DNA of 64,000 bases from Paulownia fortunei (GCA_019321725.1 CM033106.1:20186551-20250550), one strand, 5' to 3'; shown: positions 49,641 through 62,599, counted from the first letter of the stretch. Numbers and translations are program-made. Notes: a model not told the origin generated them from the letters alone.

Positions 49641-50695
49641 ATATCACAATATTTTACTCAAATCCCATAATTCTCTAGATGGTGATTCAGGAAATCATAT
49701 TTCATAGCTTGAGGTCCAATTAGTATTTTGCATGCCCAAAATTATGAGTCCATATAAAATATCAAAAGGTAGACAACAACCATGTCAATTGCATCATATG
49801 CAATCCCCAAGTTATTTTGCCTCACCAGTTTCCATATGCCCTAATAAGCTGACGACATATGGTACTAAATGTCAAGAAGTACCCATCAAACTTCTATATA
49901 GATGGAACATCTAAATGTCCCACGACTTATAAATGATGATAAAGACGAATACATCCCATGGGCATCCCTATGCTTAGTAGAGATCTTAACTTTCCATCAT
50001 TTAAGCATCCCACAACTCATGGACAATGTCCAAAATATGGTAGCATCATCATGTCTTCTACTTCTGATGGAAGGTTTCGATGATTGGGCCCTATCCAATT
50101 TTGCCCATATTTGTTTGATATAGAATTTTAGAAATTTTTTAACTTGACTTTCAAGTAAGTGTTCATTTTATAATTCCAAGACCTCATTTATTTAGTTTGT
50201 TTATTTTAATATTGCACTATCATAATGACCGCAAACATAATCAAAATAAAATTATTAAATAAACCTATGCTTGCAACTACAATACACACATTAGAAAGGG
50301 ATGATCATGAGCTATATCTTATGCGATCCACTCGAACCCAACTGGATCTAGGTAAATCAAATGGTAGCAATTAAAATGACATATAGATCCTATATATTAT
50401 ATGAATGTATCGCCCATATATTCTTGGGTCTTCTTTCTTTTCTTTTCTCTATCTAGCTCATTCTTCTTGTTAAATAAAAGAAAAACCCCACATCCTAATT
50501 CTACGTTCCAAGGCGAAGTATATAGGATGAAGGTAGAATTTATATTAAGAGAAAACAGAAAAAATGAGAGACACACAGACCTCATTTTAATTAAAACCAA
50601 AAGCAATAAAACCAAGCATTCAGAATGCACATGGAATATCATAATAAAATGGTCTAGGCTCCATGATAATCCATTCTAGCATATACGCCTATTTA
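49640..50695 (-). mobile_element. E5, leader fragment of a copia element
   Basis: It is colinear with the E2 leader (56150-56770) and, in reverse, with the E4 leader (48098-48820). Shared landmarks are the ATGATCATCC-type block, the CCCCACATCCTAATTC-type block and the ATTATGAGTCC-type block. It is cut on the right by the E3 LTR at 50696. Its own LTR is not seen. Confidence 0.65.
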
Positions 50696-51265
50696 TATTA
50701 GGTTTGCAAAATCACAGGATAGTAAATGCAATGGAAATTAAAAATATTCGACAATTGAAATAAAACATACATCATATGTATTAAAAACTAATCCTGGATT
50801 TGATGCATTTTTGGTTTGCATTTCTAATTATTCGCTTAATAAGATAAGTGATTTAATTTCATGATTATACCTTTCAAACAATCCGGTTGATGAAGAGTAT
50901 GAAGGAATTCAAATTTCTCAAGCTCCACATGAATACGTTCATTGAACCCTCCTAAAGGTTCACCATGAGCTCCAAGCGTAGCACCTCCAACAGTATCCAT
51001 ATTTTGAGCAAACTCAGAAGAATAAAACCTTGATAAAGAATTCACACTATTTGCTTCTAATTTAAGTTGAGAGTGAAGAACAATTCTTAAATCAACAAGT
51101 AATTAGAAGAATTGATCTTTTATCAAAAAAGGATGGACCTTTTTTATGGACTGAGTTTTCTTGTAGTATAAAATAAACACAAGAGATGGAGAGAGAGAGA
51201 GGATGATGGCTGAGAATTTGGAGCGCTATGATATGTAACTTTCAACACCCTTGAGTATTTATATA
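50696..51265 (-). repeat. 3' LTR of E3, distal part (R/U5)
   Basis: On the minus strand it begins at the TATA box (TATATAAATAC, 51265-51255) and ends near 50696 with a diverged form of the family's terminal GTGAACCCAACA. Together with 59347-60975 it forms one LTR of about 2.2 kb split by E2. A 69-codon minus frame (51045-50836) with a plausible donor is inside it. I regard this frame as chance. Confidence 0.6.
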
Positions 51266-52687
51266 TATTGGGTTCGCATGATCTCAGGGTATACGCAACA
51301 GAAAATTAAAGATTTTAAAAATATCATACCATAACAATTGTAGCAACAACCCGAATCAAATGCAATTTCTAACGATCTCGCAGTTTCCAATGGTTGTAGT
51401 AAAATAATTAAAGATTTAATTTATACATTTCTATGCACTGCGATTATCGTAGGGTATAAAGCAATCAATTGCTAGCCCTTTTTTTCTAAATTTAGTTCAT
51501 AGGGATCCAGACGTCTCCCTTCTAAAGCAGTCCACACTTTAAGCCCCAATTAATTAATCTCTATTAATTAATTGGATCCAACCTTTTGGATCAATTCTTA
51601 AATTAGAAATGTTACATCTCAAGTTGTGTGTGACCCTTTAGGTTCACAACTAACCTAGCAGTGGGCTTGCACTATTTGCAACTTATGAATAATAATAATT
51701 ATTCCAACTAATTAATCCAATTAATTAGTCTGCTTGAAATTAACTTCTTAATTTCAAGAACCTCCTAAGTCATGGGAAACACCTAACAAGTGTATCATGA
51801 CTACCTACACTTAGGTGGAATAGTGAGTGAACATATTTCAATTATGAGTATCATACACGTAAGGTCTTTCTATCAACTAATCTTTCGATTGAGTTTAGGA
51901 CATGGATCAATAACCGAAACCCTAATTTCTCAATAACTATGATTATATTTCATGTTTCAATGACTCATAACGAATTATTAGAAAACCCTTATCTAACATT
52001 AATCCTGCCTTGGCTAAGGATTTCTGAGTCATGAACTATGAAAATATAGAAAATTCACTTGTTCTACCAGACAGGTGATGGATCCTTTGTTGACCACTCA
52101 TTAACCTCCATACATATCAATGCAACATCCAATATATCCCTTTTGTGATTTTCAAGCAATCAGAAGATACATCAAAATGAAACACGACATGCATAAGGCT
52201 ACTATGGTGTCTCAAGTCAAATAACTAATCGTGTACTATCGCAATATGGAATTTTTTATTTAGACAAACAAGTTTCTAATTAAGAAATTCCAGTGGGCCT
52301 GTTCAGTGTATTTTTTCCTAACAAGCACTCGCATACATACACTAGCGTCAGTACGCCAATATCCATGGAGCGAGACATCCTTCTCATGGGAGAATGCATC
52401 ATATGTGCGAATCTATTATATTGCTATTCGATGTCCCATTTCAAAAAGCTTTTGACTCAGAACTAATTTATGACCAAAGCCATAGAAGTATATTCTATGA
52501 TCACCATCAAATGTGTGACCATGCCCCATAACTTAGTTTGGTCTGGGACTTTATCTAATTAGATGAAGCAATTAAAGATAAAGAAATTTGCCTATTTTAT
52601 TAATATGAATTGAAAAAGATTATCTTTACAAATACAAGAGTATAAAGGATGCACAATCTAATTGGCATGCCGGGCTTCACTTTAGCA
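51266..52687 (-). repeat. 3' LTR of E2 (1422 bp, internally deleted)
   Basis: It aligns with the 5' LTR from both ends but lacks the segment corresponding to 57496-58236. This deletion removes the TATA box and putative start site. TTT is shared by both breakpoints. Confidence 0.85.
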
Positions 52688-52729
52688 ATCTCTCACTTGC
52701 CCTAGTGCCAATTGCCCATGTACTTTAGG

Positions 52730-55700
52730 CCCAGCTTCTCAAGATGTCAGTTGAATACCTTCTGCACTAGAGGTTTGGTCAGTGGGTCTACTATATTTTA
52801 TGCCGAAGTGACTCTATCCACTACAACATCGCCTCTTCCAATGATCTCTCTTATCAGATGGTATCTCCTCGTGATATGCTTGGTCTTTGATGAGATCTTA
52901 GCTTTTTTGCTTGTGCAATAGCTCTGTTGTTATCACAGTATATCAATACAGGATCAACAATGGATGGAACCGCACCCAACTCTTAGATGAAGTTCCTTAT
53001 CCAAACAACTTCTTTTGCCGTATCACATGCAGTAATATATTAAGCTTTGGTGGTAGAATCCACAGTCGTTTCCATCTTGGAAATCTTCCAGCTGACCGTA
53101 CCACCATTTAAGGTGAATACGTATTCGGATATTGACTTTGAGTCATCTATATCAGACTGAAAACTAGAATCTGTATAGCCTTCTAGTTTCAGCTCTCTAG
53201 AGCCATATATAAGAAAGATATCCTTAATCATTCTTAAGTACTTTAGGATCATTTTTACGGCCTTCCAGTATTTCTCACCTGGATTGGATTGATATCTACT
53301 CGTGACACTCAGAGCATATGCGACATCAGACCTTGTACATAGCATGCCATGCATTATGCTTCCTATGGCAGGGTCATCCTTTCCCTCTCCTCAGGAGTCT
53401 TAGGAGACATTTCCCTTGAGAGAGAAATGCCATGACTCATTGGCAAGAATCCTCGCTTGGATTCCTCCATGTTAAAAATCTTTAGCATTTTGTCTAAGTA
53501 CGTGGATTAGGATAGTTCAATTTTCCTTTTAGCCTATCTCTATAGATCTTTATTCCAAGAATAAAAGATGCTTCTCCAAAATCCTTCATGGAGAGCTGAT
53601 TAGACAACTAAGTCTTAGTTGACTGCATCATCCCTATATCATTCCCAATGAGTAGGATGTCATCAACATATGGCACAATAAATATCATTGTGCTCCCATT
53701 AACCTTCTTGTAGACAAGGCTTCATTTGGGCTCTTGTGGAAATCAAACGATTTAATTGCTGCATCAAATCAGATATTCTAACTTTTGGAAGTATGCTTGA
53801 GTCCATAAATAGATCTCTGGAGTTTGCAAACCTTTTGCTCACTCCCTTTGGATATGAAGCCTTCTGGCTACCTCATATAGATCTCTTCCTTAATATTTTC
53901 ATAAAGAAAGGCGGTCTTCACATCTATCTGCCATATTTCATAGTCATAATATATTGATATGGCTAGCATTATTCGAATGGATTTAAGCATCGCTACTAGC
54001 AAAAAAGTTTCCTCATAATCAATCGCTTACTTCTAAGTATAACCTTTCACAACCAGTCGTGCTTTGTAGGTTGCTACCTCTCTATTTACTCCAAGCTTCC
54101 ACTTGCAGACCCATTTGCAGCCAATAGGAACTATTTATTGTGGTTGGTCCACTAATGTCCATACCCTATTGGAGTACATAGAGTCCATCTTGGATTGCAT
54201 GGCTTCTTTCCATCTTCCCAAGTCGATGTCCGACATCGCCTCTCCATAAGTCTTTGGATCATTGTCTAAGAGGAGATTCTCCTCATTGTTCTCTAACAAA
54301 AAACCATACCTCTTAGGTGGCTTTGAGATCCTATGGGATTTATTAGGAGATTGTATGTTTAAAGGCCCAGCCTTAGCTGGTAAGCCCGTTATTGCATTTG
54401 TAGGGAGGCTATGTGGTTCTTGAATTTCTTCCAAGTTCTACGACTTCGCCATTTCTATGTAATAGAAACTCCTCTTCTAAAAAGGTAGCATTCCTAAAAA
54501 ATAAACACCTTTTGTTCTGAGGGGTCGTAGAAATAGTATCCAATAGATTCCCTTGGATACCCAAGAATCTATATAAATTGGATCTCATATCAAATTTATC
54601 TCCCACTTGCTGCTTTACATAAGCAATACAACCCCATACCTTAAGGTATTTGTAAGAAGGGTGGTTTTGCGCACCACATCATATATGGTGTTTTGAGCAC
54701 CGACTTTGATGGCATTCTATTTAATAGTTATGCTGCCATTTCTATAGCATAGCCCCAAAATGAAAGAGGAAGTCTAGTGAAACTCATCATCGATCGAACT
54801 ATATCCAACAAGGTTCAATTTTTAAACTTCGCAACTCCGTTGAGTTGGAGAGTGGTAGGAGGGGTCCATTGAGAGAAAATCTTATTCTCTTTTAGATAAT
54901 CAAGAAACTCTATGCTCAAGTATTCACCTCTTCGATCTGATTGAAGAGTCTTGATACTCAACTCAGTTTGTTTCTCCACCTCACATCTGAATTCTATGAA
55001 CTTTTCAAAAGCTTCATATTTATTCCTTATAAGGTAGACATAACCATAACTAGAATAATCATCACTAAAAGCTATAAAGTAGTGATAGTTTCCATGAGCA
55101 CTAACATTTATTGGCCTATATACATCTGAATGGATCAAAACTAATAGATTTTTGGCTCGCTACACTTGTCCAACAAATGGTGATTTTGTCATTTTCCCTT
55201 TCAGACATGACTCACATGTTGGCATTCCTTGCTCTTTCGAAAGATTGAGTAATTGGGCCAACTTATGAATTCTTTTCTCAGAGATATGACCTAACCTAGC
55301 AAGCCATAAGAATTGGGAATTATGATTATCTATCTTTCTTTTATTTTATTGAACATGGAAAAATGAGTTATGGGGATTAATAGAATTTAAACCATTCATC
55401 AATATGCCAGAGGTAATCAGAACTGAATCTTTAAAAATGGAACAACTTTCATATTTTATTGAAAAAGTAAAACCATATCCATCCAAAATCGGAATGGAGA
55501 TAATGTTCTTAACTATCTCTGGAACATAAAGACAATTGTTTAAAACTAAAACTACTCCATGTTTTAAAGCTAAGTTGACACTTCCTATGGCTAATACAGC
55601 AACCTTTGCTCCATTCCCCAGCCACAGGACTGTCTCTCCTCTACTTAGCTTCCTGCTTCTTACCATCACCTGCAAATCATTGCAAAGATGAGACCCACAG

Positions 55701-56045
55701 CTGGTATCTAATACCCAAGAAGCATCGTTAATTGATAAGTTAACTTCAACAGAATAAATACCTTAACTCTTCAGGCTCGCAAGGTACTCTTTACAGTTCC
55801 TCTTCCAATGCCTAGGTTTGCCGCAGTGGTGGCACTTATCATCGGTCTTGTTGGAACTTGGTAACGCCACCTGTTAGCATCATGCCTTTAGATTTTGAGA
55901 AATGCTTTCCTTAAATCAAGTATGTAATCCCTCTTTTCGAACTGTAGAACAATCTGAAGGTTCCTTAACCAATCGACACAGTTTGGACCAGTTAATTTAT
56001 TAGCTTCCAAAATTGATACAAGTGGATTTTTAGCTATTTATAGAT
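52730..56045 (-). pseudogene. Copia gag-pol remnant of E2
   Basis: Reading right to left: a gag N-terminal piece with L-E-A-N-K-L-T-G-P-N and W-L-R-N-L (56040-55920), then a gap where most of gag is missing, and the zinc knuckle C-H-H-C-G-K-P-R-H-W-K-R-N-C (55834-55793). Next come the protease W-V-L-D-T-S (55725-55708, where D-T/S-G is usual), GAG-pre-integrase (55675-55346), integrase with L-Q-S-D-R-R-G-E-Y (about 54930) and reverse transcriptase with an intact Y-V-D-D-I-L-L-I-G-N-D (about 53675-53643). RNase H lies at about 53130-52940, with a C-terminal end near 52730. Stops and shifts occur in every domain. Confidence 0.85.
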
Positions 56046-56899
56046 AATCTACAAATATAAACGAGGCAAAAAATTAGCATACTTTCAAAATCATATTCAT
56101 TTATAATAAGATTTTAAGTAATAAATATCTCCCACTATTTCTTTTGAATTTCATTACCCCTAATGGTAATTTAGGAAATCTTATTTTCTAGTGGGCTTGA
56201 GACCCAATCAATATATCGTATGCCCCAATTTTATGAGCCCATAAAACATATTTGCTTGAAATCGGAATTCAAAAATTCATTTACTTGATTTTTAGTTCAA
56301 GTGGGGTATTTATTTTAACCAAGACCTTCTCAATTTTAATCTTGATTTATTTAATAAGTTTGCATTCAATTAATGACAAGAAAATCAATTAAATAAACCC
56401 TACGCATGCATCTAATACATACATAATTCGGATGATCATGGGCCAATCCTATGCGATCCATTTGAACCAAAAATAGATTTAGGTCAATTTAAGTGCAATA
56501 GAATGGAAATAGAAACTAATTTCTAATACATGAATAAATCCCATACATTTGTAGATCTTCTCTTGATTCTTTGTCTTGGTCCTTCTTCTTGTCTACCAAA
56601 AAGTAAAAAAGAAAAACCTCACCCTATTCCATCTCATTCAAAATATAAAGTACATACAATGAAAGAATAAGAGACTCGCAGGCCCCATTTTAAAAACTCA
56701 AAGATAAATATGTCCAATCACATTGATCCAAATGGCTCCATGATCATCCTATACATCACATGTAACTATTAAAGCAAGTAAATTTATCGTCCTTCTAAAT
56801 TGTAATTCCATGACTTGGGATAAAATCTTGATTTTCCAAAAAAAAACTCTTTTTTTAATATTTTAAAATTAACAAGTTAAAAATAAAAAAAAATTAAAA

Positions 56900-57040
56900 T
56901 TTTCAATTCAACACGACGAGACACGCGCGCACCTGCGTGCTGTTGTATACTGAGCACTGCTGGCGCCTGTGCGTATGCACAAGGTGAACGCAACGTGCTG
57001 CCTGTGCGCGCCGTATGCAGCCCAACATCATGCCATATGT
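56900..57040 (-). other. GC-rich island in the E2 leader
   Basis: About 140 bp with many CGCGC, GTGCG and GCATAC motifs in an otherwise AT-rich element, just downstream of the primer-binding site. E4 has a longer equivalent at 47480-47910. Confidence 0.6.
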
Positions 57041-57201
57041 AATTTCTCATTCTGATCGAATCAAATTCAATCATACATGTTTTATTTAACAATTAAATTA
57101 ATTACAAAATAATTTTATCCCAATCAGAATTACAATAAATCAATTAGAATTTAACAACTAAATTCACAGGCATAAATCAAATCCAATTGGAATTGCACAA
57201 A

Positions 57202-57218
57202 CCGTGGCTCTAATACCA
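57202..57218 (-). promoter_or_regulatory. Primer-binding site of E2
   Basis: On the minus strand TGGTATTAGAGCCACGG follows the LTR end (CCCAACA) by one base. It is complementary in form to the initiator methionine tRNA 3' end, the usual primer in plant copia elements. Confidence 0.85.
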
Positions 57219-57219
57219 T

Positions 57220-59346
57220 TGTTGGGTTCACATGATCCAGGGGTATACACAGTGGAAAATTATAAATTTTAAAAACATCATGCCATAACAATTATAGCAA
57301 CACCCCGAATCCGATACAATTTCTAACGATCTCGTAATTTCCAATGGTTGTAGTAAGATAATTAAAGTTTTGATTTATACATTTCTATGCACTCCGGTTA
57401 TCGTATGGTATGAAGCAATCAATTGCTAGCCCTTTTTTTTTTAAATTTAGTTCACAGGGATCTAGACGTCTTCCATCTAAAGTAGTCCCCACTTTGAGCA
57501 AGAACACAAAATCAAAATTTCGCTTGCAATTTTGATTTTTTTTCTAATTTAGTTTATGGAGTGTGTATAGAAAATATTAATTACTTTTATCAACTTGTAA
57601 TAAAGGAATTAACACATAAAGATGAAATTTTTGGAGAAAAATGATGGATGAAGAAAATAATTTTCTTCTATTTAAATCTATATGGCCGAAAATTGAAGGA
57701 TGATTATTCCTCCTTAAATTTTCGGCCATGGTGTATATATAGGGGGCATAAAATTTCAATAGTCCTACTTTTGGTATTTTATGTCTTCTTTTGATTGGTT
57801 GGAAGATATTTTGGTTCATCCAAACTTCTTCCAATGTTATCTCTTTCATATATTCCAAAGATATTCAAGAATACCTAAGACTTCCAAACTCTTGACTTTT
57901 CATCATTTTCAACCACTTTCATGGGCCTCTCATAATAGGCCTTTTGTGAATTGGACTTGGACTTAAAAAATAAATCCCACAATTAATCCAACTAATTATC
58001 TTACCCAAATTAATAAATTCCATCTAGCCCACCTAATTAAATTAGACCCAATTAAATAATTTATTTATTTAATTAAGTAAATTAATTTAGCAATTAAATT
58101 AATTTATGGACTACATAATTAATTTGATCCAATCAAATCTTTGTTTCACTCCAATTGGGCTCCTTAATCTTATTAGGTTCAATTAAATAATTGAATCATT
58201 TAATTGAATAATTAATTCAACTCCTTGAATTAATTTAAGCCCCAATTAATTAATCTCTATTAATTAAAAATGTTTCATCTCAAGTTATGTGTGACTCTTT
58301 AGGTTCACAACTAACCTAGCAGTGAGCTTGCAATATTTACAACTTATGAATAATAATAATTATTCCGACTAATTAATCTAATTAATTAGTCCATTTGAAA
58401 TTAACTTCTTAATTTCAAGAACCTCATAAGTCATGGGAAATACTAGAAAGTGTATCATGACTACCTAGACTTAAGTAAAATTGTGAGTGAACCTATTTCA
58501 ATTATGAGTATTATACACGTAAGGTCTTTCCATCAACTAATCTCCCGATTGAGTTTAGGGCATGGATCAATAATCAAAACCCTAATTGCTCAATAACTAT
58601 GATTCCATTTAAAGTTTTAATGACTCGTGACGAATCGTTAGAAAACCCCTGTCTAACATTCATCCTGCCTTGGCTAAGGATTTTTGAGTCATGAACTGTA
58701 AAAACATAGGAGATTTACTTATTCCAGACAAGTGACGGATCCTTTGTTGGCCACTCATTAACCTCCATATATATCAATGCAACATCCAATATATTCTCTC
58801 TGTAATTGTCAGTCAATCAAAAGATATATCAAATTAAAACACGATATGTATATGGCTACCATGGTGTCTCAAGTCAAAAGACTAGTTGTGTACTATCATA
58901 ACATGGAATTTTCTATTTCGACAAACAAGTTTCCAATTAAGAAATTCCAGTGGGCCTGTTCAGTGTACTTGTCCCTTAACAAGCACTAACATACATACGC
59001 TAGCATCACTACGCTAATGTCCATGGAGCGAGACATTCTCCTTATGGGAACATGCATCGTATGTGTGAATCTATTATATTGCTATTCGATGTCCTGTTTT
59101 AAAAAGCCTTTGACTTGAAACTAATTTAAGACTAAAGCCATAGGGACATATTCTATGATCACCATCGAATGTGTGACCATGCCCCGTAGCTCAGTTTGGT
59201 CTGGGGACTTTATCTAATTAGATGAAGTAATTAAAGATAAAGAAATTTGCCTATTTTATTAATTTGAATTAAAAAAGTTTATCTTTAAAAATACAAGAGT
59301 ATAAAGGATGTACAATCTAATTGGCACGCAGGGCACTACTTCAATA
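57220..59346 (-). repeat. 5' LTR of E2 (2127 bp)
   Basis: On the plus strand it starts TGTTGGGTTCACATGATCC and ends CACTACTTCAATA. It includes the TATA box (57741-57734 on the minus strand), a 13-bp perfect inverted repeat around the expected start site (57682-57694 with 57717-57729) and a U3 rich in TTAATTAA. Confidence 0.85.
57734..57741 (-). promoter_or_regulatory. TATA box of the E2 5' LTR
   Basis: TATATATA on the minus strand, preceded by CCCCC. The expected start, about 30 bp downstream, falls inside the dyad at 57682-57729. Confidence 0.65.
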
Positions 59347-60975
59347 ATATGTATAAGGTTGTCTTGACCTAATGCCATTAGGTCTCCAACACTTTCATTC
59401 CTTATCCTCATCCCTTTCCTAATGAAAATAGGAAACCTTGTCCTTCCTTATCTCTTGTTTCTTTCCTTTTCTCCAAGACAAAGACTTTTTCATCTTTTAT
59501 TTGGGTACTTTAATATTTGTAATTCAAATTCTAACCCCATAGGTTTGGACTCTAATTAATTATTAAATTCCAATTAATTGATCTCCATCAATTAATAAAA
59601 GCCCAATATAATTAAGTGATCAAATAAATTAATTAATTAATTCCATAAAAGGCCACCTAATCAAATTCGGTCCAATTAAACTAATCATATTATTTTAATT
59701 AGTTTAATTAATTTAACCCCTTAATTAATTGAAGTCTTCCTAATTAATTGATCAAATCAATTAATTAACTAATTCCTGAGTCCCTAATCTTTATTAGGTC
59801 CAATAAGATAATCATATTATTTAATTAAATTAATTAATTTAACTCCTTAAATTAATTCTAGCTCAAATTAATTAATCACTATTAATTAACTTAATCTAAC
59901 ACTTTGGATAAAAAATATATTAGAAGTAGATCGTCACAATTTGTGTGTGACCCATTAGGTTCACAACTAAGCTAGCTGTGGGCTTGCAACTTTTACAACT
60001 TGTAAATAAAATAATATTTTGATTAATTAATCAACTTGGAATTAACTTCTTAATTCCAAGAACCTCACAAGTTAAGGGAAGCACCCAGCAGTGCATCTTG
60101 ACTACCTAGTCTGGTGAATAGAAAGTGAACCTTTTTTATTACGAGTACCATATAAATTTGGTCCTTCCATCAACTAATCCTCGATTAAGTGAAGGGCATG
60201 GATTATTAGTCGAAACCCTATTATAATTTAATAAGTATGATCACAATTCAAGTCACATTAATCCTTTGATGAATCACTAGAAAATCCCATGTTTAGTATT
60301 CATGCTACCTTGGTCAAGTTTTTCAGGATCAAGGACTATGAAAACTTAGGAGATTCACCTATTCAACTTATAGGTGATGGATCCTTTGTTGGCCACTCAT
60401 TAATATCCATAAATGAAGATCATACACCCAACATAAACCCCTTACGATTGTTATGTAATTGAAAAATACATCAAAGTACATGATGTCGTGCACAAGGCCA
60501 CCATGGTGCCTCAAGTCTAAGGACTAGTTAATGCATTACGCAACTAGGAAATTCTAATTCGATGAACAATGTTTCCAATTGAAAATTGGCCATAGGTCGT
60601 TTGGTGTACTTGTTCCCTAACAAGCACCCACACACATGTACTGGCATCCCTATGTCAATATCTATGGAATGAGGTATTCTCTTTTCTAGCATGTATCATG
60701 TGTGCAAGTCTATCAGTCTTATCGATGTCTTATCTTAATAAACCCCATACTCGGAATAAGTTTAAGATCAAAACTATATAGGTATGTTCCATGATCGCCA
60801 TCATATGCGCGATCATATCGCGTAGCTATTTATAATCTAGGGACTTTATCTAATTAACAAGATAATTCAAGATAAAAAAATACCTTTTATTTAATAAACA
60901 TCATGAATAAGATTATTTTTATAAGAGTATAAAAGCTTGCCACTAATTGGCTCGCTGGGCACTACTATAATAATC
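59347..60975 (-). repeat. 3' LTR of E3, proximal part (U3)
   Basis: It shares the family U3 blocks, such as TAGGTTCACAACTAAGCTAGC, TTGGCCACTCATTAA and CTGGGCACTACTATAATA at the outer end. The adjoining polypurine tract (about 60976-60990 on the plus strand: TCTCCTACTTGCCC) shows it is a 3' LTR. Confidence 0.75.
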
Positions 60976-61260
60976 TCCTACTTGCCCAAGAGCTAATTGC
61001 CCATGTATTTAAAACCCATCTACTTAAGATGCCCTTCAAATACTGTCATCCAAACACTCTCTTTCATAGCATCACATGCAACAATGTATTCAGCCTCGGT
61101 GGAAGAATCTGTAGTTATCTCCTACTTGGAACTCTTCCAGCTGATCGCCCCACCATTTAGCATAAATGTAAATCCTAACATAGACTTTGAATCATCTACA
61201 TCGGACTGAAAGCTAGAATTAGTAAAGCTTTCTAGCTTCAGCTCTTCATTGTTTTAAACT
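60976..61260 (-). pseudogene. RNase H/C-terminal pol fragment of E3
   Basis: On the minus strand: F-Q-S-D-V-D-D-S-K-S, L-N-G-G-A-I-S-W-K-S-S-K, then T-E-A-E-Y-I-V-A-C-D-A. An internal deletion follows, leading to F-K-Y-M-G-N-stop. The 5' part of the element is absent beyond 61260. Confidence 0.75.
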
Positions 61261-61749
61261 AAGATAACATGCTCAGTCCATCATAAGTACAGTTTGCAAT
61301 CCAAATTTTAGTTTTTCTTTGGGTCTTGAGTTTGAATTTTGGTTTGCTTTTGCTTTCTTATTTTAGTTGGGAAATATAATGGAAGGTCTGATTTAGTTGA
61401 TTCTTTTACCTTTTATTTGTAGGTCTGTATTTAATGCTCGATAGCAAGTTTACGTTTCTAAGCTGAATTGTTTACCTGATTCACACTTTGGCTGATGAAG
61501 GGTAAGAAACAATTTTAATTATTTTCTCTCTACGATCATGTCCCCAAGTCCATCAACCCAAACTGCTTGAATCAAATTGATTCTCTTGTAGGACCCCAAA
61601 CATTGTCTCTCTAATAGTATCCACACATTAGATGCCCACTTGCAATGGAATCATATGCTAATAGTTTTCCGATTCATTAATTCTATCCTATAACTATTTG
61701 TTTGGAATTTTAAAACACTAATAATTAGTGTTCATAGGTGTTTAATTTA

Positions 61750-62580
61750 ATTCTTAATTTAGTGATTGATTCAAAAATTAAATTAGGTGAAGGTTGCGCT
61801 AACTGGTGCAAATTTTGGAAGAACAAGAGGATAATTTCTTGGAGGATGAAGAAGACGATCTTGTTCAAGAAAAGAGGGCTGTTTTGAATGTTAGTCTACA
61901 ACATCAAGTCTGCTGGAAAAATATCTAAGAGAGGGATAGAAAAGCTTGGCCTAATCCTCCAATAAGTTTCCTTAAAAAGGCTTTCTAAAGCCCCTTCCAA
62001 AAATTGGACTTTTAGGATGAACAATTTTCTTCACACTCTAATCCTAGAATTCCTAATCCAACTTCCTAATGGGCTTCCTATAAACCCACATCTAATTGGC
62101 CTAGACTTGATTAATTAAATCGACCCTAATTTAACTATTCCAATCAATTAAATTAATTCATCTAATGAATCAATCAGGTCCAATTAATTGATCCATTCAA
62201 TTAATTAAATTAATTCAACACTTGAATTAATTTAATACCTATTAACTAATTATATTAGTTAATTTCATCCAACACTTGTATTAATTTCTAGGGTAGAAAT
62301 GAACTTGTCCAAGTTTTGTATTGACCCCTTAGGTTTTAAATTAATTCAATAAATTATTTATTTTGATTAATTAATCCAATTGATTAATCCTTTGAGAATT
62401 AACTTATTAATACAAGAACCCATAAGTCATGGAAAACACCAGGCAATGTAACATGACTACCTAGTCTTAGGTGATGCAGCAAACCTATTTCGATTATGAA
62501 CACCATGCAAGTATAGTCTTTCTATCAACTAATCTCTCAATTGAGCTTATGGTATAGATTATTAGTTAATGAGGAACTTA
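61750..62580 (-). repeat. Further LTR fragment of the same copia family
   Basis: It contains the ordered family blocks ATTAATTAAATTAATTCA, AAGAACCCATAAGTCATGG, CATGACTACCTAGTCTTAGG and TCTATCAACTAATCTC, as in the E2 5' LTR at 58200-58560. The ends are not defined. Between 61260 and 61750 I see no identifiable feature. Confidence 0.6.
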
Positions 62581-62599
62581 TTTCAGCATCTAGTCATCT

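Larger units (their letters stand above)
51266..59346 (-). mobile_element. Ty1/copia element E2
   Basis: The 5' LTR is 57220-59346, the primer-binding site 57202-57218 and the 3' LTR 51266-52687, with the polypurine tract at 52688-52702. The flanks are ATATA (51261-51265) and ATATG (59347-59351), a 5-bp target duplication with one mismatch. The ends were TG...CA and are now partly TA, consistent with C-to-T decay. The coding region is defective throughout. Confidence 0.85.
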
